Source: Alphaproteobacteria bacterium
GTDB taxonomy: Bacteria > Pseudomonadota > Alphaproteobacteria > Rhizobiales > Xanthobacteraceae
Reading direction: 5' to 3'
DNA length: 5,254 bases
Assembly: GCA_005884465.1 (NCBI GenBank)
Contig: VAZH01000491.1
Location: 1-5,254, forward strand
The notes beneath the pieces were generated by a model, which was not told the origin of the DNA, did no database searches, and worked only from the letters and a program-made list of their open reading frames with translations. Numbering within the stretch: position 1 is the first letter of the stretch; each line of letters begins with the position of its first letter. Shown here one piece after another: positions 1 to 5,040 of this stretch. The position numbers were made by a program, and so were the translations under genes.

Positions 1-278
1 CCGGTGCGGTGAGCGCATTGCGCGCGGGCAAGAGCCTGTTGCCGGCCGGCGTGATCCGGGTCGATGGGCAATTCGCGCGCGGCGACGCGGTGGTGGTGCG
101 CGGTCCCGACACCCGGGAGATCGGCCGCGGCCTCGTCGCCTATGACGCCGAGGACGCCGAGAAGATCAAGGGCCGCTCGTCGCCCGATGTGATGGCCATC
201 CTCGGCATCAGCGGCCGCGCGGAAATGATCCATCGCGACGATCTCGTGGTCGGCCCGCGCGGCGCATTTTCCGGCTAG
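1..278 (+). CDS. proB: Glutamate 5-kinase, C-terminal part (5' end outside window)
   Basis: ProB phosphorylates L-glutamate to gamma-glutamyl phosphate with ATP in the cytoplasm, the first and usually feedback-controlled step of proline synthesis. The window enters the gene in frame at base 3, and about 91 codons remain before the TAG at 276-278. What is visible is the C-terminal PUA domain, not the kinase core. The block GKSLLPAGV is followed by a glycine- and aspartate-rich '[11 protein letters not shown]' segment, then '[17 protein letters not shown]', and it ends with 'IHRDDLVV', which is the typical end of ProB. No frameshift is seen. A GTG at position 9 is an internal valine, not a start. 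The next gene is proA, the following step of the pathway, which supports the call strongly. The PUA domain is thought to modulate the enzyme in E. coli; whether it does so here is inference. Confidence 0.95.
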   Translation, partial: GAVSALRAGKSLLPAGVIRVDGQFARGDAVVVRGPDTREIGRGLVAYDAEDAEKIKGRSSPDVMAILGISGRAEMIHRDDLVVGPRGAFSG

Positions 279-426
279 GCCAATGGCCGAGCCGCTTTAC
301 GGTGAAGTGCAAGCCTCTCGAGCCGCCGAAAATACCGGTCATGGCCGGCCAGCCATGCTCCCTCCACAGTTCGCCAAACGTGGATTTCCGTGCTACGACA
401 TGGCCTTAACTGAAGCCGGGACCGAG

Positions 427-1719
427 ATGAGCGCACCCTTGAAGGCGATCGACGGCAACGCCGATTTGCCGGCCCTGATGACCGAGCTTGCGAGGCATGC
501 ACGCGCCGCCGCGCGGACGCTGGCGCTTGCCTCCCCTGAACAGAAAAATCGCGCGCTCGAGGCGATGGAGCGCGCCATCCGCGCCAACGCGCCCGCGATC
601 CTCACAGCCAATGCCGAAGACGTCGCGGAAGTTCGCGCCGGCGGCGCGAGCTCAGCCTTCATCGATCGGCTGACGCTGACGCAGGCGCGGATCGATGCGA
701 TGGCCGACGGCATCGCGACCGTGCGCGATATCGCTGACCCCGTCGGCGTCGTAACCGAGAGTTGGCAGCGTCCGAACGGCATGACCATCGAGCGGGTGCG
801 CGTGCCGCTCGGCGTGGTCGCCGTGATCTTCGAGAGCCGCCCCAATGTCGCTGCCGACGCCGGCGTGCTGTGCCTGAAATCCGGCAACGCGGTGATCCTG
901 CGCGGCGGCTCCGACAGTTTCCGGTCCTGCCGCGCGATCCACGACTGCCTGGTGCAGGGATTGCGCGAAGCGGGTCTGCCGGAGGCTTCGATCACGCTGG
1001 TGCCGACCCGTGACCGCGCCGCGGTGGGCCTGCTGCTGAGCGGATTGAACGGCGCCGTCGATGTGATCGTGCCGCGCGGCGGCAAGAGCCTGGTCACGCG
1101 CGTCGAGGCCGAAGCGCGCGTGCCGGTATTCGCGCATCTCGAAGGCGTCAACCACGTCTATGTCGATCACGCCGCCAATCTCGAAATGGCGAAGTCGATC
1201 GTGCTCAATGCCAAGATGCGCCGCCCCGGCGTCTGCGGCGCCGCCGAAACCTTGCTGGTCGATCGCCAGGGCGCATCGACCAATCTCAAGCCGCTGGTCG
1301 AGATGCTGATCGACGCCGGTTGCGAGGTGCGCGGTGACGATGCCGTACAACGAACCGACGCCCGCGTGAAGCCGGCCTCCGACGAAGACTGGGATACCGA
1401 GTATGAGGACGCCATCATCACCGCGAAGGTGGTGGACGGCATCGATGAAGCGATCGCGCATATTCACAACCACGGTTCGCAGCACACGGACGCGATCGTG
1501 ACCGAGGACAAAACCGCCGCGCGCAAATTCCTCAACGAGGTCGATTCGGCAATCGTGCTGCATAACGCATCGACGCAATTTGCCGACGGCGGCGAATTCG
1601 GCTTCGGCGCGGAAATCGGCATCGCCACCGGGAAATTTCACGCCCGCGGCCCGGTCGGCGCCGAACAATTGACTAGTTTCAAGTATCGCGTCCACGGCAC
1701 CGGGCAGACGCGGCCGTGA
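427..1719 (+). CDS. proA: Gamma-glutamyl phosphate reductase (glutamate-5-semialdehyde dehydrogenase)
   Basis: ProA reduces gamma-glutamyl phosphate to glutamate-5-semialdehyde with NADPH, the second step of proline synthesis in the cytoplasm, acting directly on the unstable ProB product. The protein is 430 residues, the usual length. Visible landmarks are 'VIFESRPNV' and '[15 protein letters not shown]' (around residues 135-166; cofactor-binding half), '[12 protein letters not shown]', '[11 protein letters not shown]', and '[12 protein letters not shown]' with the expected catalytic cysteine at residue 270. The C-terminal half carries '[20 protein letters not shown]' and ends in '[14 protein letters not shown]', all canonical. 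The frame stays open upstream to ATGs at 283 and 400. I chose 427 because the family's conserved N-terminus begins there ('APLKAIDG') and the 48 extra residues look like translated spacer. No strong ribosome binding site marks any of the three starts. The gene lies 148 bases after proB and is probably co-transcribed with it. Confidence 0.96.
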   Translation: MSAPLKAIDGNADLPALMTELARHARAAARTLALASPEQKNRALEAMERAIRANAPAILTANAEDVAEVRAGGASSAFIDRLTLTQARIDAMADGIATVRDIADPVGVVTESWQRPNGMTIERVRVPLGVVAVIFESRPNVAADAGVLCLKSGNAVILRGGSDSFRSCRAIHDCLVQGLREAGLPEASITLVPTRDRAAVGLLLSGLNGAVDVIVPRGGKSLVTRVEAEARVPVFAHLEGVNHVYVDHAANLEMAKSIVLNAKMRRPGVCGAAETLLVDRQGASTNLKPLVEMLIDAGCEVRGDDAVQRTDARVKPASDEDWDTEYEDAIITAKVVDGIDEAIAHIHNHGSQHTDAIVTEDKTAARKFLNEVDSAIVLHNASTQFADGGEFGFGAEIGIATGKFHARGPVGAEQLTSFKYRVHGTGQTRP

Positions 1720-1724
1720 TCCCC

Positions 1725-1804
1725 AAAGCGTTTTCAAGCGAAAGCCTGCCCCGGACGCGATCCGGGGTGGGCACCGGTTCGCGTGACGAAAACGCGTCAA
1801 AAAA
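1725..1804. repeat. Intergenic palindromic repeat element between proA and nadD
   Basis: This is a composite inverted repeat immediately after proA. The outer arms are GCGTTTTC (1728-1735) and GAAAACGC (1788-1795), a perfect 8-bp match. Inside them GCGAA (1738-1742) can pair with TTCGC (1778-1782). The centre is a perfect 7-bp hairpin, CCCCGGA (1749-1755) and TCCGGGG (1761-1767), with loop CGCGA. The right part contains GGGCACCGGTTCGCGTGA and ends in an A run (1799-1804). From memory, this 'AAAGCGTTTTC ... ACCGGTTCGCGTGA ... GAAAACGCGTCAAAA' arrangement recurs between genes in Bradyrhizobium and relatives. The central CCCCGGA/TCCGGGG hairpin looks like a second common motif placed inside it. 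It does not look like a plus-strand terminator because no T run follows. A role in mRNA stability, or simple accumulation as a non-coding repeat, is possible. Confidence 0.7.
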
Positions 1805-1822
1805 GAGGACATTGCGCTCGCG

Positions 1823-2473
1823 GTGGCCCCGTTGAACCAAGCGTCTGCCGCGCCGCAATCGGTCTCCCAAGCCATCCCGCTCTACAGCAACGGCATGCGC
1901 ATCGGCCTGCTCGGCGGCTCGTTCAATCCGCCTCACCTCGCGCATCGCGCCATCAGCCTGTTTGCGATCAAACGGTTGAACCTCGACCGCGTGTGGTGGC
2001 TGGTGACACCGGGCAATCCGCTGAAGCAGCAGGGGGCCTTGCACGATCTCGACCAGCGCATCGAGGCCGCGCGCCAAATGGCCGACGATCCGCGCATCGA
2101 CGTCAGCTGTCTCGAATCCGTCATTGGAACCCGCTACACTGTCGACACCATCACTTACCTGCGCCGCCGCGCCGCCGGTCTGCGCTTTGTCTGGATCATG
2201 GGCGCCGACAACCTTGCGCAATTTCATCGCTGGCAAAACTGGCGCCGCATCGCCTCCGAGGTGCCGATCGCGGTGATCGACCGTCCGCCACAAAGCTTCC
2301 GCGCACTGGCCGCGCCTGCGGCGCAAGCGCTCGCGCGCTATCGCCTGCCCGAAAATCAGGCGGGCCGGCTGGCGGACCAGCCCGCGCCGGCCTGGGTCTT
2401 TCTCACGGGGATGAAATTGAGCCTGTCATCCACCGGGCTGCGGAACCCGGACGGCAGCTGGAGGGCAAAATGA
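1823..2473 (+). CDS. nadD: Nicotinate-nucleotide adenylyltransferase (deamido-NAD pyrophosphorylase)
   Basis: NadD transfers AMP from ATP to nicotinic acid mononucleotide, giving deamido-NAD, the penultimate step of NAD synthesis in the cytoplasm. With the GTG start the protein has 216 residues. The nucleotidyltransferase core opens at residue 25 with '[14 protein letters not shown]' (nucleotide-binding loop). The second histidine motif is H38-L-A-H41, where the family usually has HxGH. '[11 protein letters not shown]' (58-68), 'TRYTVDTI' (103-110) and '[12 protein letters not shown]' (126-137) follow, and 'SSTGLR' (202-207) is the C-terminal ATP-binding signature. GTG 1823 is chosen because an AGAGGA (1804-1809) lies 13 bases upstream and because I recall related proteins carrying a short tail before the core. 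ATG 1895 starts exactly at the core and is a good alternative (192 residues). Its neighbour rsfS often accompanies nadD in bacteria. The product call is firm; only the start is uncertain. Confidence 0.95.
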   Translation: MAPLNQASAAPQSVSQAIPLYSNGMRIGLLGGSFNPPHLAHRAISLFAIKRLNLDRVWWLVTPGNPLKQQGALHDLDQRIEAARQMADDPRIDVSCLESVIGTRYTVDTITYLRRRAAGLRFVWIMGADNLAQFHRWQNWRRIASEVPIAVIDRPPQSFRALAAPAAQALARYRLPENQAGRLADQPAPAWVFLTGMKLSLSSTGLRNPDGSWRAK

Positions 2474-2481
2474 CAGGGACG

Positions 2482-2538
2482 CGCTCACTGGAATATTGAA
2501 ACCATTAACCCCACATTCGTAATGTAGTATAGTGAGCG
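2482..2538. repeat. Nested inverted repeats upstream of rsfS
   Basis: A perfect 8-bp inverted repeat, CGCTCACT (2482-2489) and AGTGAGCG (2531-2538), brackets 41 bases. Within it lies a second perfect inverted repeat, ACATT (2513-2517), CGT, AATGT (2521-2525). The right outer arm overlaps the putative -10 hexamer, and the inner repeat sits in the spacer between -35 and -10. The arrangement could be an operator pair or a transcribed structure. It lies nine bases past the nadD stop and is AT-richer than the neighbouring genes. The matches are seen directly; any function is inference, and an 8-bp match over this distance can arise by chance. Confidence 0.45.
2505..2533 (+). promoter_or_regulatory. 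Candidate sigma-70-type promoter for rsfS-rlmH
   Basis: TTAACC (2505-2510) matches four of six bases of TTGACA. TATAGT (2528-2533) matches five of six of TATAAT. They are separated by exactly 17 bases. This is the AT-richest part of the gene spacers and it precedes rsfS by about 65 bases. A TTGAAA at 2496-2501 is a better -35 match but lies 26 bases from the -10, which is too far. The TTAACC also resembles half of a CtrA cell-cycle regulator site (TTAA-N7-TTAA), but the second half is missing, so I do not call it one. Transcription starting here would give a leader of about 50 bases before the rsfS start. Confidence 0.4.
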
Positions 2539-2569
2539 TGCGCCGGGATTCGGCGTTCGCGATACAGTG

Positions 2570-2575
2570 AAAGGA
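2570..2575 (+). promoter_or_regulatory. Purine-rich ribosome binding site in front of rsfS
   Basis: AAAGGA is the clearest Shine-Dalgarno match in this spacer. It abuts an ATG at 2576 that is out of frame with rsfS and too close to use it. It lies seven bases before an in-frame CTG (2583) and 22 bases before the in-frame TTG (2598). Spacing alone therefore favours CTG 2583 as the true rsfS start, although CTG starts are rare. A second AGGA (2677-2680 region) precedes the in-frame ATG at 2688. Confidence 0.35.
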
Positions 2576-2597
2576 ATGGTCCCTGGCAACATCTGTA

Positions 2598-3008
2598 TTG
2601 TCCAAGTCTGTTTTACCGAAGACGCGTAAAACATCGACCCACGCTGCGGCCTTGAAGGCGCAACCCGACGCTGACAGGACGCTGAATATGATCCTCTCCC
2701 GCCTCGACGATATGAAGGCGGAAGAAACGGTCACCATCGACCTTCGCGGTAAATCCCTGTTTTCCGACTACATGATCGTCACCTCGGGCCGGGCCAACCG
2801 GCACGTCGGCGCGATCGCGGAAAATGTCGCCAAAGGTCTCAAGGAAACTGGAATCAAAAGTATCCATATCGAGGGCTTGCCCAATTGCGACTGGGTGCTG
2901 ATCGATTCCGGCGACGTGATCGTGCACGTGTTCAGACCCGAGGTGCGCGAATTCTACAATCTGGAAAGATTGTGGACGCAGAAACCGGCGGCGGCGAAGG
3001 CGATCTAA
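2598..3008 (+). CDS. rsfS: Ribosomal silencing factor RsfS (Iojap/YbeB family)
   Basis: RsfS binds ribosomal protein L14 (uL14) on the free 50S subunit and blocks joining with the 30S subunit, lowering translation when nutrients are scarce. As given it has 136 residues. The conserved domain begins near residue 28 with 'LNMILSRLDDMKAEE' and continues through 'TIDLRGKSLFSDYMIVTSG', 'NRHVGAIAENV' and 'GLPNCDWVLIDSGDVIVHVF', ending in 'REFYNLERLW', the family's closing motif. The lysine- and threonine-containing N-terminal tail is an extension compared with the roughly 105-residue E. coli protein. The frame has no ATG before 2688. TTG 2598, CTG 2583 (better spaced from AAAGGA) and ATG 2688 (which would start inside the first helix, about 106 residues) are the candidates. 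I keep 2598 but the start is open. rlmH follows after 47 bases, so the two are probably one transcript. Confidence 0.93.
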   Translation: MSKSVLPKTRKTSTHAAALKAQPDADRTLNMILSRLDDMKAEETVTIDLRGKSLFSDYMIVTSGRANRHVGAIAENVAKGLKETGIKSIHIEGLPNCDWVLIDSGDVIVHVFRPEVREFYNLERLWTQKPAAAKAI

Positions 3009-3055
3009 CTGTCGAGCCGATGTGAATCGGCAAGGCGCATGCTAGCGTTGCGCTC

Positions 3056-3550
3056 ATGCGTGTCGTCGTCATTGCAATCGGCCGGTTGAAGCACCGGTTG
3101 AAGCAGGGCCCGGAGCGGGAACTGGCGGAACGCTACCGCGAACGCTTCGATGATATTGGCCGCAAACTCGGATTTCGCGGCCTCGTGATCCATGAAATTC
3201 CGGAAAGCCGGGCGGGCGACGCCGCCAGGAGGATTGCCGAGGAAGCGGCCGCAATTTCGGCCACAATCCCTGAGAAAGCCGTGCTGGTGACACTGGACGA
3301 GCGCGGCGACAATATCGACAGCACCGTTTTCGCCCGGCATCTTGGCCGCTGGCGGGATCAGTCGGTCGCCAACACTATTTTCGTGATCGGCGGCGCGGAC
3401 GGACTTTCGCCCGATTTGCGGCGCAAGGCTAAGCTCAGCATCGCATTCGGCTCCGCGACCTGGCCGCATCAATTGGTTCGCATCATGCTTCTGGAACAAA
3501 TCTACCGGGCCGCGACTATTTTGGCGGGCCACCCTTATCACCGCGCGTAA
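3056..3550 (+). CDS. rlmH: 23S rRNA (pseudouridine1915-N3)-methyltransferase RlmH
   Basis: RlmH is a SPOUT-class methyltransferase that uses S-adenosylmethionine to methylate pseudouridine 1915 (E. coli numbering) in helix 69 of 23S rRNA, preferring the assembled 70S ribosome. The protein has 164 residues. It shows 'VVVIAIGRLK' (first strand), 'LVTLDERGDNIDS' (78-90), 'IFVIGGADGLSPDLRRKA' (108-125, cofactor-binding loop), 'LSIAFGSATWPHQLVRIMLLEQIYRA' in two parts around residues 127-152, and the family's terminal 'GHPYHRA' with the conserved YHR. ATG 3056 gives the normal N-terminus; no strong ribosome binding site precedes it. The oddity is a perfect 12-bp tandem duplication at 3082-3105, which yields RLKHRLKQ near residues 10-17 and makes the segment from the first glycine to the helix tyrosine four residues longer than I expect. 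The catalytic knot at the C-terminus is untouched, so the gene is probably still functional. Confidence 0.96.
   Translation: MRVVVIAIGRLKHRLKQGPERELAERYRERFDDIGRKLGFRGLVIHEIPESRAGDAARRIAEEAAAISATIPEKAVLVTLDERGDNIDSTVFARHLGRWRDQSVANTIFVIGGADGLSPDLRRKAKLSIAFGSATWPHQLVRIMLLEQIYRAATILAGHPYHRA
3082..3105 (+). repeat. 12-bp perfect tandem duplication inside rlmH
   Basis: CCGGTTGAAGCA occurs twice back to back (3082-3093 and 3094-3105) with no mismatch. Because the unit is 12 bases the frame is kept, and it encodes RLKH then RLKQ. The duplicated segment lies in the loop between the first beta strand and first helix of RlmH. The identity of the copies suggests a recent slippage event, which is inference. 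Confidence 0.85.
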
Positions 3551-3562
3551 CCCGCGCTCGCC

Positions 3563-3609
3563 GCATGATCCGGAAAAAGTGGGAAACCGGTTTTCCGAAA
3601 ACATCATGC
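3563..3609. repeat. Palindromic intergenic repeat between rlmH and envC
   Basis: Outer arms GCATGAT (3563-3569) and ATCATGC (3603-3609) are perfect reverse complements. Inner arms CGGAAAA (3571-3577) and TTTTCCG (3591-3597) are also perfect, around a centre containing GTGGGAAACCGG. A-rich DNA follows (CAAACAAAAAGATA, 3611-3624). I recognise the pattern 'GCATGATCCGGAAAA ... ACCGGTTTTCCGAAAA ... ATCATGC' as a very common intergenic repeat in Bradyrhizobium and other Hyphomicrobiales. This copy appears to have an extra A in the left arm and one in the centre compared with the form I remember. It starts 13 bases after the rlmH stop and could shape the mRNA between rlmH and envC. It lacks any coding capacity of its own. 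Confidence 0.8.
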
Positions 3610-3657
3610 GCAAACAAAAAGATAACGCTAGAGCCCTGGAAGGCTGATTCGGTCCAG

Positions 3658-5040
3658 ATGCAATCAACGGCGAACGCTCATTCCTACCCTGACACCAGCA
3701 GCCGCGGCTGGCTGTCTTCCGTCCGCATTCCGCTTTCGATCGCCTTGCTGTCCCCCGGCTTTGCCGGGATCAGCCTGTTGCCGGCTGCGGCCCAGGTCGC
3801 AGGCCCCACGCAGCAGACCACAGCCGCTTCACCTGATGCCATCAAGCAGCGCGAGCAGGAACTTGAAGCTACCCGGGCGCAGCAAAAAAGTGCAGCGGAA
3901 GCCCAAGCGAAACTGAAAGCCGATATCGCGGCGATCGGTCAGGACCGCAGCAAGCTCAATCAGCAGTTGATCGACATCGCAGCCCAGGTCCGCGGCGTCG
4001 AGACCAGGATCGGTGACGCCGAAGCAAGGCTGCGCCCGCTCGATTCCCGCGAGCAGGAAATTCGCGGATCGCTGGATTCGCGCCGCTCCGAAATTGTGGA
4101 GGTCCTGGCGGCGCTGCAACGCGCCGGACGACGCACGCCACCTGCCTTGCTGGTGCGGCCCGAAGACGCGCTGCAATCGCTGCGTACTGCCATGCTGCTC
4201 GGCTCCGTGGTACCCGAATTGCGGACACGCGCGGAAAAACTGGCCGGCGACCTCACTGAATTGGTTACGCTTCGCAAGACCATCGCCACCGAACGCGATC
4301 GGCTGGCCGTCGACCGCGACAAGCTCAGGGAAGACCAGACCCGGCTCGCCGCCCTTGTCGAAGAGCGGCAGCGACAGCAGAGTTCGATCGAGAAAGACCT
4401 GGAGGTCGAAGGCGCCCGCGCCATCGCGCTGTCCCGGCAGGTCGACAGCCTGCAGGGCCTGATTGCCAAAATGGAGCAGGACCTGAAAAGCGCCGCCAAA
4501 GCGGCCGCAGCCGCCAATCTTCAAGGCGCCCCCGCTACCCTCAACGGCAAGCCTAATCTTGGGGCGCTCAAGGACCCTGCCCGGATGAGCCCGGCCATTG
4601 CTTTTGCATCCGCCAAGGGTTTATTCGCAATGCCGGTTAATGGCGTCAAGATTCGCGAATTTGGCGGTTCCGACGGCGCTGGTGGCGTAGAAAGAGGCAT
4701 TTCCTTGGCAAGCCGGCCCGGAGCCCAGGTCACAACCCCGTGTGATGGCTGGGTTGTGTATGCAGGACCGTTTCGCAGCTACGGACAACTCTTGATCCTC
4801 AACGCCGGGGGCGGGTATCATGTGTTGATCGCCGGGATGGAGCGCATTTCGGTTAACATCGGTCAGTTTGTACTTACGGGGGAGCCGGTCGCGACCATGG
4901 GATCGAAGTCCCAGGTTGCCTCTATCCTCGCGGCGAACGCGAGCCAGCCCGTGCTCTATGTCGAGTTCCGTAAGGACGGCACTCCAATCGATCCAGGCCC
5001 ATGGTGGGCCGCAAATGAAGGCGAAAAGGTTCGCGGATGA
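3658..5040 (+). CDS. EnvC-like murein hydrolase activator with degenerate LytM domain
   Basis: Proteins of this type work in the periplasm, bind the FtsEX complex through a coiled coil and switch on cell-wall amidases at the division site. From ATG 3658 it has 460 residues. A signal peptide covers about residues 22-45 (hydrophobic stretch after VRIP, AAA before Q46). Residues about 60-285 are charged heptad-like coiled coil, broken near 158-190 by 'RTPPALLVRPEDALQSLR', which corresponds to the 'PPLQLLLAPE' region of E. coli EnvC. A linker leads to the LytM/M23 fold (about 320-452: 'GLFAMPVNGVKIREFGG' to 'VEFRKDGTPIDPGPWW'). All zinc ligands are lost: E345 and S349 replace the His and Asp of HxxxD, G393 replaces the His of the YAHL motif, and V432 and Y434 replace HxH. 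It should thus be an activator, not an enzyme. The frame is open up to an ATG at 3565, but that part is translated repeat DNA. The Caulobacter counterpart is, I believe, called LdpF. It overlaps ctpA by four bases. Confidence 0.9.
   Translation: MQSTANAHSYPDTSSRGWLSSVRIPLSIALLSPGFAGISLLPAAAQVAGPTQQTTAASPDAIKQREQELEATRAQQKSAAEAQAKLKADIAAIGQDRSKLNQQLIDIAAQVRGVETRIGDAEARLRPLDSREQEIRGSLDSRRSEIVEVLAALQRAGRRTPPALLVRPEDALQSLRTAMLLGSVVPELRTRAEKLAGDLTELVTLRKTIATERDRLAVDRDKLREDQTRLAALVEERQRQQSSIEKDLEVEGARAIALSRQVDSLQGLIAKMEQDLKSAAKAAAAANLQGAPATLNGKPNLGALKDPARMSPAIAFASAKGLFAMPVNGVKIREFGGSDGAGGVERGISLASRPGAQVTTPCDGWVVYAGPFRSYGQLLILNAGGGYHVLIAGMERISVNIGQFVLTGEPVATMGSKSQVASILAANASQPVLYVEFRKDGTPIDPGPWWAANEGEKVRG

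Noticed and set aside
393..1151. Minus-strand open frame of about 252 codons over proA
   Set aside because: Low-complexity serine, arginine and alanine product, typical of a shadow frame.
1749..1767. CCCCGGA/TCCGGGG hairpin as a rho-independent terminator of proBA
   Set aside because: No T run follows on the plus strand. The A run at 1799-1804 would give a T run only on the minus strand, where no gene is seen.
652..1875. Minus-strand open frame of about 407 codons across proA
   Set aside because: It lies antisense to well-supported proA codons and its protein shows no recognisable family. Long antisense frames are expected in GC-rich genes with strong third-position bias.
1679..2326. Minus-strand open frame of about 215 codons over nadD and the first repeat
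   Set aside because: Overlaps nadD fully and runs through the palindromic repeat; no family resemblance.
2433..2450. CCGGG/CCCGG hairpin near the end of nadD as a terminator
   Set aside because: Within the coding sequence, loop of eight bases, no following T run; the codons encode conserved family residues.
1783..2499. Plus-strand frame of about 238 codons shifted relative to nadD
   Set aside because: Arginine/proline/alanine-rich product in the wrong frame; the nadD frame carries all the known motifs.
2505..2519. CtrA binding site at TTAACC
   Set aside because: The second TTAA half-site at the right spacing is absent (TTCG instead).
3829..4524. Minus-strand frames over the envC coiled coil
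   Set aside because: Antisense to a clear coiled-coil coding region, and two such frames overlap each other, as shadows do.
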